Shown: positions 1 through 8,676, counted from the stretch's first letter. The stretch is DNA of 64,000 bases from Bacillus sp. V2I10 (GCF_030817055.1 NZ_JAUSYV010000001.1:1140001-1204000); one strand, 5' to 3'. Translations and numbers: made by a program. Notes: generated by a model from the sequence alone, not told the origin.

Positions 1-1426
1 AGTCTTTGACTCTTTCCAGGTATTTTTCTCGTGCATAACCGCTGTATAAATTTTTTGCAAGGCGGATAGGGTCTCCAAAAAAGTACCTTTCATAGTGAGT
101 TTGTCTCGTGCCAAAAGAGCTCATCGTCAGCTCCCATACTAATCGAAACAGCTTTGTTTTTGCTTTTGCATCAAGTGAAGCTCCCTGCAGATACTGCTCA
201 ACGTGCCTGCCGATAGGGGAAGTGAAATCCTCCTCTGATGGCAGAACCATTAAACCGCCTGCCCCGATCTGCTGCAGAAGACTGATGTAGTGAGGGTACA
301 GCTTTGAAAACAGATTGATGGCTGCGTATAACGGATGAGAGCTTGGAGTCATCGTTCCGAAGGTATCCATCTTGGCCTCTGCTTCTGATTTAAGCAGGAG
401 TGCATGCATGCTCTCAAAACCTAAAATCATTTCAGACAGTTTCAGCTGGATATGTTCATACTCAGAAACATCCATAGAATTGATCAATAATTGAGAAAGT
501 CCGATTAAAAATTGCAGCTTCACTGTCTGTCGTGTAACAACTTGATGAAGGGCATGCGAAATAAACCCGCTTTTGTTAAATAAGTTAAAGGCAATATCCT
601 GTCTATGGTAAAAAAACACGCGCTCCCATGGAACCAGAACATTTTCAAAGACGAGAAGCGTATCCATTTCATCGAAGCGTGAGGATAGCGGATAGTTAAA
701 AGCAGATTCACCAGCATGAAACGGTTCGCGGCAGATAAATTTCAGTCCCGGCGTATTTGCCGGAATGCTGAAGGCAAATGCATACTCGTCACCCAGATTA
801 TTGCCGCCTGAAGGGAAAATCAGCACTTCATCCGCCATTCCGCCTTCTGTTGCAAGCAATCTGGCTCCTTTAATAACAAGTCCATCTGCAGTCTTTTTCA
901 TCACTTTTGCTGCGACCGGCTGCCTGGATGTTTCAAAATAATAGGACGAACGATTTACCTGCGGATTAATAAAGCTGTGTGTAAAAGATAAATCCTGTTC
1001 AAGCGCAGTTTCGTACATGTTCCGGAGATTGTTCGAAAACTCTTCATCCTGAGCGCCGACAATGGCAGATGCTGCTGATAATGACATTAATGCCGTGTTC
1101 ATATAGTCAGGACTCCGCCCCATCATCCCGCATGTTGCATTCGCCCAGTATTCAATCATTTTTCTTCTATTCTGTAAATCTTCTTTTGTCTTCGGCTCTA
1201 GATAGGACATTCCCACCCGATTTTGCGTAAATGGGGAAGGGAATGTCATAAAGCTGATATTCTCCTTTTCGACCTGCAAATCATAAAGAGATGCTTTTGT
1301 TTGCATAACCCCTTTATAAACGGGATGCCTCATGAGACCTTCTGTAATGGCTTGGCCCTTTAACCAAACATTAGGCTTCAATGCTTCCATGCGCTGCAGA
1401 TATTCTCTCCCTGAAATGGCCGGCAT
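1..1426 (-). CDS. hpaB: 4-hydroxyphenylacetate 3-monooxygenase, oxygenase component (3' end cut by window edge)
   Basis: The reverse strand is open for 475 codons from an ATG at 1426 with no stop before the window edge. The translation starts MPAISGREYLQRMEALKPN and continues with motifs typical of HpaB, such as PFTQNRVGMSYLEPKT, THSFINPQVNRSS and LPSEEDF. The family uses reduced flavin from a separate reductase to hydroxylate 4-hydroxyphenylacetate or related phenols in the cytoplasm. Members are usually about 480 residues, so almost the whole protein is here. An AGGAGG ribosome site lies 8 bases before the ATG. No reductase (HpaC) gene is visible, so the exact substrate is inferred only from the family. 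Confidence 0.9.
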   Translation of the reverse strand, partial: MPAISGREYLQRMEALKPNVWLKGQAITEGLMRHPVYKGVMQTKASLYDLQVEKENISFMTFPSPFTQNRVGMSYLEPKTKEDLQNRRKMIEYWANATCGMMGRSPDYMNTALMSLSAASAIVGAQDEEFSNNLRNMYETALEQDLSFTHSFINPQVNRSSYYFETSRQPVAAKVMKKTADGLVIKGARLLATEGGMADEVLIFPSGGNNLGDEYAFAFSIPANTPGLKFICREPFHAGESAFNYPLSSRFDEMDTLLVFENVLVPWERVFFYHRQDIAFNLFNKSGFISHALHQVVTRQTVKLQFLIGLSQLLINSMDVSEYEHIQLKLSEMILGFESMHALLLKSEAEAKMDTFGTMTPSSHPLYAAINLFSKLYPHYISLLQQIGAGGLMVLPSEEDFTSPIGRHVEQYLQGASLDAKAKTKLFRLVWELTMSSFGTRQTHYERYFFGDPIRLAKNLYSGYAREKYLERVKD

Positions 1427-1478
1427 TCTTTTCCTCCTAGCGGTCTATTGATCTGGCTCTTTTCTAATGAACGGTTAA

Positions 1479-1501
1479 GCCTGTTTTGTAAACAGGCAGA
1501 A
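1479..1501. promoter_or_regulatory. Palindrome upstream of hpaB, possible operator
   Basis: GCCTGTTT and AAACAGGC form a perfect 8-bp inverted repeat separated by TGT. It sits about 55 bases upstream of the hpaB start codon. The symmetry and position suit a repressor site. No T-run follows on either strand, so a terminator is less likely. Function is inferred. Confidence 0.35.
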
Positions 1502-1652
1502 AGGGATGTGAGAAAACAGCCTTTGATTTAAACACTATATGCTGCCGAAGAAGTACAGGTGAAACTTGACAAAAAAAGCCCTCCTATGGGAATGCAGAAA
1601 AATAATGAACGGTTTTAGAGGATATCATAAGAAAGAAAAGAATTAAATATAA

Positions 1653-1666
1653 TGTAAGCGTTTACT
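1653..1666 (+). promoter_or_regulatory. cre-like site (CcpA)
   Basis: TGTAAGCGTTTACT matches the catabolite-responsive element consensus TGNAANCGNWWNCA at all but the last base. It lies about 90 bases before the small membrane-protein gene at 1742 and in the region upstream of hpaB. Either could be under CcpA control; binding is inferred from the motif only. Confidence 0.45.
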
Positions 1667-1741
1667 TTTTTTTCTGCAGTTATAGAAAACAAAGAGAAGG
1701 GTAAAATGCATAGTAAGGAAGATTCGGAGGGAGAGCTGCTC

Positions 1742-1855
1742 ATGCAAGATACTAACTTTTTCAAAGGAATGATCTGGGCAACCATTCTTAGTGTTCCATT
1801 GTGGGTAGCCTTCTTCGGGTGGATGAAAATGATTTTATCTTATTCTAAATGGTAA
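1742..1855 (+). CDS. Small single-pass membrane protein, 37 aa
   Basis: The ATG at 1742 follows a GGAGGG ribosome site. The 37-residue product begins MQDTNFFKGMIWATILSVP and has one hydrophobic segment at about residues 8-33, then a short basic tail. An in-frame ATG at 1706 with its own AGAAGGG site would add 12 charged residues, so the start is not settled. I do not recognise the family. A cre-like site lies upstream. A small regulatory or structural membrane peptide is plausible. Confidence 0.5.
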   Translation: MQDTNFFKGMIWATILSVPLWVAFFGWMKMILSYSKW

Positions 1856-1935
1856 TCAATCGTATCATTTCATGTCAGCTTTCTGCTCTGACAGACTATA
1901 TCCTGTAATGGACTTTAGACAAGGAGAATGACACC

Positions 1936-2325
1936 ATGTCAGACGATCAGATCGATTTATATATCAAGCAGGGAATATACGGAACCTTTGAAACGAAGCC
2001 GGAAGAGAGAAATGTTTACCTCGGCACATTGAGAGAGAGAATATATGTGGCTCTCACCGTTGGACAAGTGAGACAAAATAAAATATACAGTGAAGTGCTT
2101 GCCTCATTGGAAACAAGAAAGAACAAAGCACTCTTTTTAAATGGAACAATAGATTATGGAGCCCTGTCTAAATATATCAAAGCTGCAAATAAAGAGAAAA
2201 TCCCATTTACCATTGTAAGCGATCAAAACGACACAAAAATAGGATTAATCGTTGCTTCTGATCATGCGATTGATCAGAAAGAAATTTATGTGAAAGATAA
2301 AATATTTGAACAGACTTTTAAATAA
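1936..2325 (+). CDS. yueI: YueI family protein (DUF1694)
   Basis: This 129-aa soluble protein starts MSDDQIDLYIKQGIYGTFE and carries the YueI hallmarks: PEERNVYLGTLRERIYVAL, then LFLNGTIDYGALSKYI and a C-terminal alpha/beta half. The fold is related to ribosomal L7Ae-like proteins, but the function is unknown. Length equals that of B. subtilis YueI. The ATG has an AAGGAG site 9 bases upstream. In B. subtilis yueI neighbours pncA/pncB and yuxH; here pncA and pncB are missing and a protease module stands in their place. A strong terminator follows immediately. Confidence 0.9.
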   Translation: MSDDQIDLYIKQGIYGTFETKPEERNVYLGTLRERIYVALTVGQVRQNKIYSEVLASLETRKNKALFLNGTIDYGALSKYIKAANKEKIPFTIVSDQNDTKIGLIVASDHAIDQKEIYVKDKIFEQTFK

Positions 2326-2348
2326 ACACAGGAGAGCCTGTGTTTTTT
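2325..2348 (+). terminator. Intrinsic terminator of yueI
   Basis: AACACAGG and CCTGTGTT form an 8-bp stem with an AGAG loop, followed directly by a run of T. It overlaps the last base of the stop codon. Confidence 0.85.
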
Positions 2349-2504
2349 TATAATTTATATAGGATATAAAAAATCAGAATCCAAATTGGAATCGATAGGA
2401 TAACTCCGTAAAAACAGCCTTTTGCAAATGCTGGATCTTCCCTCATCATATACCCCGCATTTCTGTCTTAAGAATAATATATCTCTGGATACCGTTATTA
2501 ATCA

Positions 2505-2645
2505 ATGAATCCTTTGTCTTAAATTGTCGATTAATCTTTCACTTGGATTTTCGTATATGAATTATACAAGTGAAAGATCAAGCAGTAGTCGAATATTGCA
2601 GATGCGAATAGGATTCATGAACCACCTCACGAAGGTGGTTTTTTT
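2505..2645 (+). ncRNA. Candidate structured RNA with nested stems and a terminator
   Basis: The 500-base gap between yueI and the protease holds nested complementary segments. ATGAATCCT (2505-2513) pairs with AGGATTCAT (2610-2618). Inside it, ATCTTTCACTTG (2534-2545) pairs perfectly with CAAGTGAAAGAT (2567-2578). The outer stem is followed at once by an intrinsic terminator: AACCACCT / AGGTGGTT (2620-2640) plus T-run. The layout (long-range closing stem, internal hairpin, terminator) is that of a small structured RNA or a decayed repeat. It matches no riboswitch class I know. A weak reading frame across it lacks a ribosome site. The rest of the gap is AT-rich and shows nothing else. Confidence 0.45.
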
Positions 2646-2848
2646 ATTTTACAGCTTTTTTTTTAATCATTTTAAGAAAGAGCGGGCTATTAGTGGGATA
2701 TGGATTAAAAACTAGCATCAATTAGCATAGCTTTACAATAAAGTTATTAGTAAATTTAGATTATTGTGATAATGATTAATGTGTTATATATTTAATTTGC
2801 TTTCGAGTAAAAGTTATAAAATACTAACATTTTGAAAGGGGAAAAGAA

Positions 2849-4102
2849 ATGAAAATCGGTAAAGCGTTTGGAGCTGCAGTATTAAGTTTATCAATGAGTC
2901 TGTCAATGTTTGGGACAGCCGCTTTTGCAAATGAACAGGTAAAAACAGATGTGAAACAGGAATCAATTCGTGTAGTAATCAAGGGAACTGATGCAGAAAA
3001 GGGTAAAATAAAGATGAGTCATCAGGTACGGCGCGATTTTGGCAAGGATGGATTTACAACAACCGTTACACAGAAACAATTAGAAGCACTGCAGAAGAAC
3101 AGTAAAATCAAGGTTGAAAAAGTTCCGACTTTTAAAGTAGCTGCCGGAAAGCCGATTCAGACAATGGCCCTTCCAAGCACAAGAACCCCATGGGGAATTA
3201 AAGCCATTTATAATAACAGCTCGCTGACTTCAACTAGTGGAGGAGACGGCATTAAAATTGCTGTTCTTGATACCGGAGTTCAGACAAGCCATATTGATTT
3301 GTCGCAAAATGCCGAGCAGTGCAAAGATTTTACAGTTGGGACTACTTATACAAATAATTCCTGCACAGACCGCAATGGACATGGAACACATGTTGCAGGA
3401 ACGGCACTTGCAAATGGCGGTTCTGATGGACAGGGAATTTACGGCGTGGCACCTCAATCTGAGCTTTGGGCATACAAAGTACTGACAGACAGCGGTTCTG
3501 GCTACTCAGATGATATTGCAGCTGCAATCAGACATGCTGCAGATGAAGGAACACGGACTGGTTCTAAAGTCATCATCTCAATGTCTCTTGGATCGAGCAG
3601 TAAAGATAGTTTAATTGCAAGTGCAGTAGACTATGCTTATGGCAAAGGTGCCTTGGTTATAGCAGCAGCCGGAAACTCAGGATCAGGCAATAATACTATT
3701 GGATATCCTGGCGCTCTAGTAAATGCGGTTGCAGTTGCGGCTCTTGAAAATGTTCAGCAAAATGGAACATACCGTGTTGCAAACTTCTCTTCACGCGGAA
3801 ACTCGGCAACAGATGGAGATTATATTATTGGAGAGCGTGATATTGAAGTCTCCGCTCCTGGTGCTGCTATTGAATCAACTTGGATCAACAGCGGTTACAA
3901 CACGATCAGCGGTACTTCAATGGCGACTCCTCACGTATCTGGGCTTGCTGCGAAAATCTGGTCTTCCAATAAAGGCCAAAGCAACGTTCAAGTTCGTGCA
4001 GAGCTGCAGCGCCGTGCAAAGCTGTATGATATTAAAGGCGGCATTGGTGCGGCAACAGGCGATGACTACGCATCAGGCTTTGGATTTGCAAGAGTTCAAT
4101 AA
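2849..4102 (+). CDS. Secreted subtilisin-like serine protease (S8)
   Basis: The 417-aa precursor has a signal peptide (residues 1-27, ending AFA), a propeptide of roughly 80-90 residues and one S8 catalytic domain. The triad is clear: Asp141 in AVLDTGVQ, His178 in NGHGTHVAGT and Ser357 in SGTSMATPHVSG. The product should be exported by Sec, mature by autoprocessing and degrade extracellular protein. The ATG has an AAAGGGG site. The next genes are a 46-aa lipopeptide on the other strand and an NprR-like regulator, an arrangement that recalls nprR beside its protease gene in the B. cereus group. Regulation by that neighbour is inferred. The paralogue identity (aprE-like, vpr-like or other) is not assigned. 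Confidence 0.93.
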   Translation: MKIGKAFGAAVLSLSMSLSMFGTAAFANEQVKTDVKQESIRVVIKGTDAEKGKIKMSHQVRRDFGKDGFTTTVTQKQLEALQKNSKIKVEKVPTFKVAAGKPIQTMALPSTRTPWGIKAIYNNSSLTSTSGGDGIKIAVLDTGVQTSHIDLSQNAEQCKDFTVGTTYTNNSCTDRNGHGTHVAGTALANGGSDGQGIYGVAPQSELWAYKVLTDSGSGYSDDIAAAIRHAADEGTRTGSKVIISMSLGSSSKDSLIASAVDYAYGKGALVIAAAGNSGSGNNTIGYPGALVNAVAVAALENVQQNGTYRVANFSSRGNSATDGDYIIGERDIEVSAPGAAIESTWINSGYNTISGTSMATPHVSGLAAKIWSSNKGQSNVQVRAELQRRAKLYDIKGGIGAATGDDYASGFGFARVQ

Positions 4103-4109
4103 TAAGAGA

Positions 4110-4160
4110 AATAGTAAAAGAGCTTCCCCATCTGAATCGGGAAAGCTCTTTTACTATTTC
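4110..4160. terminator. Strong terminator after the protease gene
   Basis: AATAGTAAAAGAGCTTCCC pairs with its complement at 4138-4158 with one mismatch around the loop CATCTGAATC, giving a stem of about 19 bp. T-rich sequence lies on both sides, so it can work in either direction. Confidence 0.8.
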
Positions 4161-4257
4161 GTCATACTATATTTTGGTTAAATTCTATGAAAATATGTTT
4201 TAATAGATAGATATAGAGTGAAGCCATGTATCTTCAGAAAGATATTTTAAGCAGCTG

Positions 4258-4398
4258 TTAACTAGATTGGCTGGCTTTAATAATTCTTGGCCATTCTTCG
4301 TCAGCAGTGTGGATATTTTGCTCAGCTTTAGAGCATCCAGTTAAGAGGATTGCCGTACCAAGTGCAAGTAATAAAAGATGTTTTCTGAATTTTTTCAT
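4258..4398 (-). CDS. Small lipoprotein / candidate signal-peptide precursor, 46 aa
   Basis: From an ATG at 4398 with a GGAGG site 9 bases upstream, the reverse strand encodes 46 residues. It begins MKKFRKHLLLLALG, continues through a hydrophobic core to the lipobox LLTGC at residues 18-22, and leaves a 25-residue tail ending ASQSS. Signal peptidase II would cleave before Cys22, so the exported part is very short. It is divergent from the HTH-TPR regulator at 4537, and their starts are 139 bases apart. Small lipoproteins are known sources of peptide pheromones in Firmicutes (cleaved signal peptides in enterococci), so a pairing with the regulator is possible but unproven. It could also be a simple small lipoprotein. 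Confidence 0.65.
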   Translation of the reverse strand: MKKFRKHLLLLALGTAILLTGCSKAEQNIHTADEEWPRIIKASQSS

Positions 4399-4536
4399 CT
4401 CATAGCCTCCATTAGTTCTTTTACTTTAACATTTTTAAAATAAGTAACATTTTGTTATAATTATCTGACAATTCAAATATATACAATTATTCAATTTCTT
4501 GTCAATACATATTAAAATTTTATCAGGAGGCGCCGT

Positions 4537-5808
4537 ATGAATACCGTTGGAATGAAATTAAGACAGCTGAGGAAAAAACAAAAATTGACTCAGAGCGAGC
4601 TGGCAATTGGAATAGTGAACCGCAGCTACATCAGCCAGCTTGAAAAAGGAATGGTCCAGCCTTCTTATAAACTGCTGTTGAAATTCAGCGAAAGACTGAA
4701 ATGTGATATTCACGATTTTTTCGAAGAAGAGGATAAATCACTTCTGTCTTTTGATATAAAAAAAGCTCTTTCCAGTTTGGAATTTGCAGTGATAAATGAT
4801 GACTTTGCAGATGCAGTTGAGCATTTAAACGACTTAGAAAAGAATCTTGAATCATTGAACCAAAATGATCTTGCTCTCTATTATTTTTGCCAGGGAAGGA
4901 TTCTGCAGCAGGTAAAGCTTCAAATGGAAGAGGCCATTGCAGCTTATGAAAAAAGCTACGAATTATTCTGCAGCCTGCAATATTCTGAAGAGAGACTCAG
5001 AACCAGCAATTATTTGACGACCTTGCTCATTAACCAGGATCAGTTATCAAAGGCATTTTCTTATTTAAATGAAGCTTATGACGATTCAATTGCCTTCAAG
5101 GCATCAGGTGTAGAAAAAATATCTTTACTGAATAACCTTGGTCTTGCACATGCAAAAAAAGGAGAATTTTATTCTGCGATCCGCTTTTTGAAACAGGCAC
5201 TGGCTATCAGCAGCAAAACATCCATTTACTATCAAACCGGTGTTGTATACATGGTGCTTGGCTTGTGCTACAGACGAATGAATGAGTATGAAAACGCGAG
5301 TGCGGCCTACGCAAAAGCTTTGCTGTTTTTCGAAGGCACAGACGATCAGCTGAATTTGGCGGGCACATATACAAACTTAGGAATTCTCAGCAGATATTTA
5401 TTGGATGCTGACAGCGCGATGTCCTATCTTCAATCTGCACATGAAATTTACAAACAAGAAGATGATGTAAAAGGAATATTAAATACGCTGTATGAGCTGG
5501 CCGTTACCTTTTATGAGGCAGGACAGGATAATGAAGTACTAAGACTTTATGAAACGTTCCTGGAATTTTATCTAAGTGATTTCAGCGATTTTAAATTTAA
5601 ATTTCTGCATTTAATCGGAGATTTGCATCATCGGAAAAATCATCAGGAAGAAGCTCTGGAGTTCTATTATGAGATCCTGAATCATTCTGCCATGGTTGGA
5701 GATTCCTCTATTGTAAAAGAAGTGCTGAAAAAAATAGCTGAAATAGCTTATGTTACGAAAAATGAAAAAACACTTTTCTATGTTGTAGAAAAATACTTAA
5801 AGCTGTAA
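4537..5808 (+). CDS. HTH-TPR transcriptional regulator, RNPP/NprR-like
   Basis: This 423-aa protein has an N-terminal Xre-type helix-turn-helix (residues 5-65, including LRKKQKLTQSELA and SYISQLEKGMVQPS) followed by tetratricopeptide repeats to the C-terminus (about residues 75-420). This order and length match NprR-type members of the RNPP family, in which short imported peptides bind the repeats and switch DNA binding. An AGGAGG ribosome site lies 8 bases before the ATG. The upstream neighbour is a secreted protease and the divergent gene is a 46-aa lipopeptide. No small peptide gene overlaps its 3' end, unlike nprR-nprX. Peptide control is inferred from the family; target genes are unknown. 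Confidence 0.85.
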   Translation: MNTVGMKLRQLRKKQKLTQSELAIGIVNRSYISQLEKGMVQPSYKLLLKFSERLKCDIHDFFEEEDKSLLSFDIKKALSSLEFAVINDDFADAVEHLNDLEKNLESLNQNDLALYYFCQGRILQQVKLQMEEAIAAYEKSYELFCSLQYSEERLRTSNYLTTLLINQDQLSKAFSYLNEAYDDSIAFKASGVEKISLLNNLGLAHAKKGEFYSAIRFLKQALAISSKTSIYYQTGVVYMVLGLCYRRMNEYENASAAYAKALLFFEGTDDQLNLAGTYTNLGILSRYLLDADSAMSYLQSAHEIYKQEDDVKGILNTLYELAVTFYEAGQDNEVLRLYETFLEFYLSDFSDFKFKFLHLIGDLHHRKNHQEEALEFYYEILNHSAMVGDSSIVKEVLKKIAEIAYVTKNEKTLFYVVEKYLKL

Positions 5809-5912
5809 AAATCACAAGTTTACATAATTCGACACAATCCATGCTTTCTATCATGTACAATCGATATAGTTCAAATGTACTGATTGGAGATAGGGCAAAA
5901 GGGGTTGGAGAT

Positions 5913-7139
5913 ATGAAGGTATTCGTAGCCAGGCAGCCGATATTTGACAGAAACGGACAAAGTGTTGCCTATGAACTGCTTTACCGAAATGGAGATAACA
6001 GCAATGCATTTCCTCCTATGGATGGGGATGAAGCAACAGCTGACGTTATAATAAATAGTTTTTTAATATTGGACTTGATGAGCTAACGCAGGGAAAAAAA
6101 TGCTTTATTAATTTCACAGGAAGCCTGCTGAAAATGAAGCTTCCAAGTTACTTTAATCCAAGTTCAATTGTAGTGGAGATTCTCGAAGATGTTCCAATTA
6201 CAGAAGAACTGATAGATCTTTGCGCTGAGATGAAAAAACTCGGATATACCATTGCGCTGGATGATTTTAACCTCCAGCAGAACTATTTTCTGCTTCCAAA
6301 ATTATTAAATCATATCGACATTATCAAGGTGGATTTTCTGCAGACAAAAGAGAATAGAAGAAAGCAGAACATGAGCCGGTACAAACAGTATGGGGTGTGT
6401 TTTTTAGCAGAAAAGGTTGAAACACAAGAGGAATATAAACTTGCACTAAGAGAAGGCTATGACTATTATCAAGGCTATTTCTTCAGTAAGCTGGTCGTTC
6501 TCTCAAGCTATGACATTCCCGTTTATATTCAGCAGATTCTCCATGAGTTATCTAAAACAGAGCCTGATATTGATAGAATTTCGGGAGCAGATTGAACAGG
6601 ATCTTTCCCTATCTTATAAGCTATTGAAACTAATCAATTCACCGGCATTCAGACCCAGAAACAAAATCAAATCGATCAAACAGGCAATCGTCCTTCTTAT
6701 ATTAAATGAAATGAAAAAGTGGATTTATATCCTGTCCCTTAAAAGCCTGAATGGAAAAAATGATCCAATTCAGGAGGAAGTCATCCGCCTATCGCTTATG
6801 CGCGCCAAGCTGTGCGAGAAGCTGTCAATTAAGACTGGCAGAAAAGAGCCGTCGCTTTATTTGCTGACAGGGATGTTCTCTCTTGTAGATGCTCTTCTTC
6901 ACCGCCATTTAGATGCAGTATTATATGAGCTTCCTCTCTCGGATGAAATTCGGGAGGATCTAAGCGGAAAAGAAAACGACATTCGCAAGGTTTTTAAATG
7001 AGCGATTCAAATCGAAAAATCAAATTGGCATTTAGAAGATTTGCCGCTCTCCCCTGAGGAAATTCATGAATGCTGTATGGAAGCTATTCTTTGGTCAAAT
7101 TATCTTTTAACCCATGAAGAAATTGCACATGCGAGCTGA
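5913..7139 (+). pseudogene. yuxH: yuxH, EAL-HDOD cyclic-di-GMP-type protein, frameshifted
   Basis: The sequence starts well: ATG at 5913 after a GGAG site, with KVFVARQPIFDRNGQSVAYE, the usual EAL-HDOD start. The frame is then lost near 6070. The EAL domain continues in a second frame (VVEILEDVPITEEL, TIALDDFN, AEKVETQEEY), and near 6585 a second shift leads into the HDOD part (SYKLLKLINSPAF). An in-frame TGA at 6999 interrupts the last 46 codons, which continue to 7139. Joined, the pieces give about 408 residues, the length of B. subtilis YuxH. The first domain also lacks a standard EAL triplet. The gene is dead unless the breaks are sequencing errors. It sits in the yuxH position of the conserved gene order. 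Confidence 0.88.
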
Positions 7140-7146
7140 CAAGAGC

Positions 7147-7172
7147 TGGCAGGATTCAAATTCTGCCATTTT
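7147..7172 (+). terminator. Terminator after yuxH
   Basis: TGGCAG and CTGCCA form a stem around GATTCAAATT, followed by TTTTG. It is short but well placed. Confidence 0.5.
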
Positions 7173-7219
7173 GAAACCTGAGCGCCTCAGTATAGAATGA
7201 TAAGGAAAGGAGAACGATT

Positions 7220-8122
7220 ATGCAGAGAATACAACTTACTGAAGATCTATCATTTTCAAGAATCATTCATGGATTATGGCGTCTTTCTGACTGGAACATG
7301 TCAAATGAAGAAGTGCTTAAATTAATAGAGGATTGCTTAGAGGCTGGCATTACAACTTTTGATCACGCCGATATTTACGGAAATTACACATGTGAAAAAA
7401 AATTTGGAGATGCACTTGCACTGAAGCCAGAGCTCAGAAAGCAAATGGAGATTGTCACGAAATGCGGCATTAAACTTGTCTCAGACAATCGCCCTGAACA
7501 CAGAATAAAATCATATGATACAAGCAAAGAGCATATTTTGGCTTCCGTCAATAAGTCCCTTGAAAACTTTCAGACAGATTACATAGATGTTCTGCTTATA
7601 CACCGTCCGGATCCGTATATGGATCCAGCACAAGTTGCAGAGGCGTTTACACAACTTAAAAATGAAGGCAAAGTCCGTTATTTTGGTGTGTCGAATTTTA
7701 AACGCTCACAGTTTAAAATGCTTCAATCATACTTGGACTTCCCGCTAATTACGAATCAGATTGAGCTTTCTGCCTACAATCTTGAGAACTTTAAAGATGG
7801 CACGCTTGATTTATGCCAAGAAGAAAGAATAGCGCCGATGGCATGGTCTCCGCTTGCTGGAGGATCTATTTTCTCTGCTGATGACGAGAGAGCTAAGAAT
7901 CTGCGTGATATACTTGAGAGAATCGCTCTCGAAATCGGTGCAAAAGGGATTGATGAAGTCCTTTATGCATGGCTGATCAGTCATCCTGCAAACATTATGC
8001 CGATTGTCGGTTCAGGTAAAATGAGCCGCATCGAGTCTGCTATTTGCTCACTTGATTTAACATTAACACGCGAGCAATGGTTTGATATCCTGCAGGCTGC
8101 TATGGGACGAGAAGTCGTATAG
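7220..8122 (+). CDS. Aldo/keto reductase
   Basis: The 300-aa protein is a complete NADPH-dependent aldo/keto reductase of the YdhF type. The active site is visible: Asp and Tyr in FDHADIYG (near residues 48-55), Lys in IVTKCGIK and His in VLLIHRPDP. The nucleotide-binding end carries VSNF and IVGSGKMSRI. It would reduce aldehydes or ketones in the cytoplasm; the substrate is unknown. A good AAAGGAG site lies before the ATG. The gene is a single unit closed by a GC-rich terminator. It is not part of the B. subtilis order at this locus. Confidence 0.9.
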   Translation: MQRIQLTEDLSFSRIIHGLWRLSDWNMSNEEVLKLIEDCLEAGITTFDHADIYGNYTCEKKFGDALALKPELRKQMEIVTKCGIKLVSDNRPEHRIKSYDTSKEHILASVNKSLENFQTDYIDVLLIHRPDPYMDPAQVAEAFTQLKNEGKVRYFGVSNFKRSQFKMLQSYLDFPLITNQIELSAYNLENFKDGTLDLCQEERIAPMAWSPLAGGSIFSADDERAKNLRDILERIALEIGAKGIDEVLYAWLISHPANIMPIVGSGKMSRIESAICSLDLTLTREQWFDILQAAMGREVV

Positions 8123-8127
8123 TTTGG

Positions 8128-8163
8128 AAACCTCCGCCCTCCGCTTATGGGCGGAGGTTTTTG
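8128..8163 (+). terminator. Terminator of the aldo/keto reductase gene
   Basis: AAACCTCCGCC and GGCGGAGGTTT form an 11-bp stem with a T-run, 6 bases after the stop codon. Confidence 0.88.
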
Positions 8164-8181
8164 CAGACGAATCACTAACTG

Positions 8182-8210
8182 TTGACATTCATTTTCGTTG
8201 TAACTATAAT
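8182..8210 (+). promoter_or_regulatory. Sigma-A promoter of ywnA with overlapping operator half-site
   Basis: TTGACA (8182-8187), 17 bases, then TATAAT (8205-8210) is a consensus promoter. The spacer contains GTTGTAAC just before the -10 box, the same 8-mer as in the palindrome at 8705-8733. This points to autorepression by the Rrf2 protein. Transcription would begin near 8217. Confidence 0.8.
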
Positions 8211-8232
8211 GATTACATCGGAGGTGATTAAG

Positions 8233-8676
8233 ATTAAAATAAGCAGCCGATTTACGATAGCTGTTCATATTTTATCTCTAATAAAGCAAAATCCGCCTTC
8301 TGATTGTACTTCTGAATTTATGGCTGGCAGTGTGAACACGAACCCAGTGATCATAAGAAAAATATTGTCCTATCTGAAAAAGGCAGGACTTGTGGAAGTA
8401 CGGCGCGGAGCCGGTGGAGCTTATTTGCTGAAAGAATTGCATGACATCACATTACTCGAAGTTTATCGTGCAGTTCAAGTAGTTGAAGAAGATAAGCTGT
8501 TTCATTTTCATGAAAAGCCAAATCCGGATTGTCCAATAGGTGCAAATATTCAGAGCGTGCTGGAGCTTATTCTGGTTCAAGCACAGGAAGCTATGGAACA
8601 AGTATTAGAAAGCATCACGATGGACCAGCTGTTTACAACTCTGCAAGATCAGATACAAAGTGAAAAGAAAGTATAG
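8233..8676 (+). CDS. ywnA: Rrf2 family repressor, YwnA-like (ATT start likely)
   Basis: The product (about 147 aa) is an Rrf2-type winged-helix repressor: SSRFTIAVHILSLI, then a wing and recognition helix (SVNTNPVIIRKILSYLKKAG) and LLEVYRAVQ. It resembles B. subtilis YwnA over the full length and lacks the three-cysteine cluster of iron-sulfur Rrf2 proteins; a single Cys in NPDCPIG could be a redox sensor. The promoter at 8182-8210 excludes a start at the ATG inside it. GGAGGTGAT (8220-8228) then leaves ATT at 8233 as the best-placed start; the in-frame GTG at 8224 lies inside that ribosome site. It likely controls itself and the DsbA-like gene through GTTGTAAC sites. Confidence 0.85.
   Translation: MKISSRFTIAVHILSLIKQNPPSDCTSEFMAGSVNTNPVIIRKILSYLKKAGLVEVRRGAGGAYLLKELHDITLLEVYRAVQVVEEDKLFHFHEKPNPDCPIGANIQSVLELILVQAQEAMEQVLESITMDQLFTTLQDQIQSEKKV

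Noticed and set aside
2524..2715. 63-codon open frame across the structured gap
   Set aside because: It lacks a ribosome site and runs through two perfect stems and a terminator.
8182..8232. ATG at 8182 as start of ywnA
   Set aside because: The codon overlaps the -35 box of a consensus promoter, so it cannot be transcribed from it.
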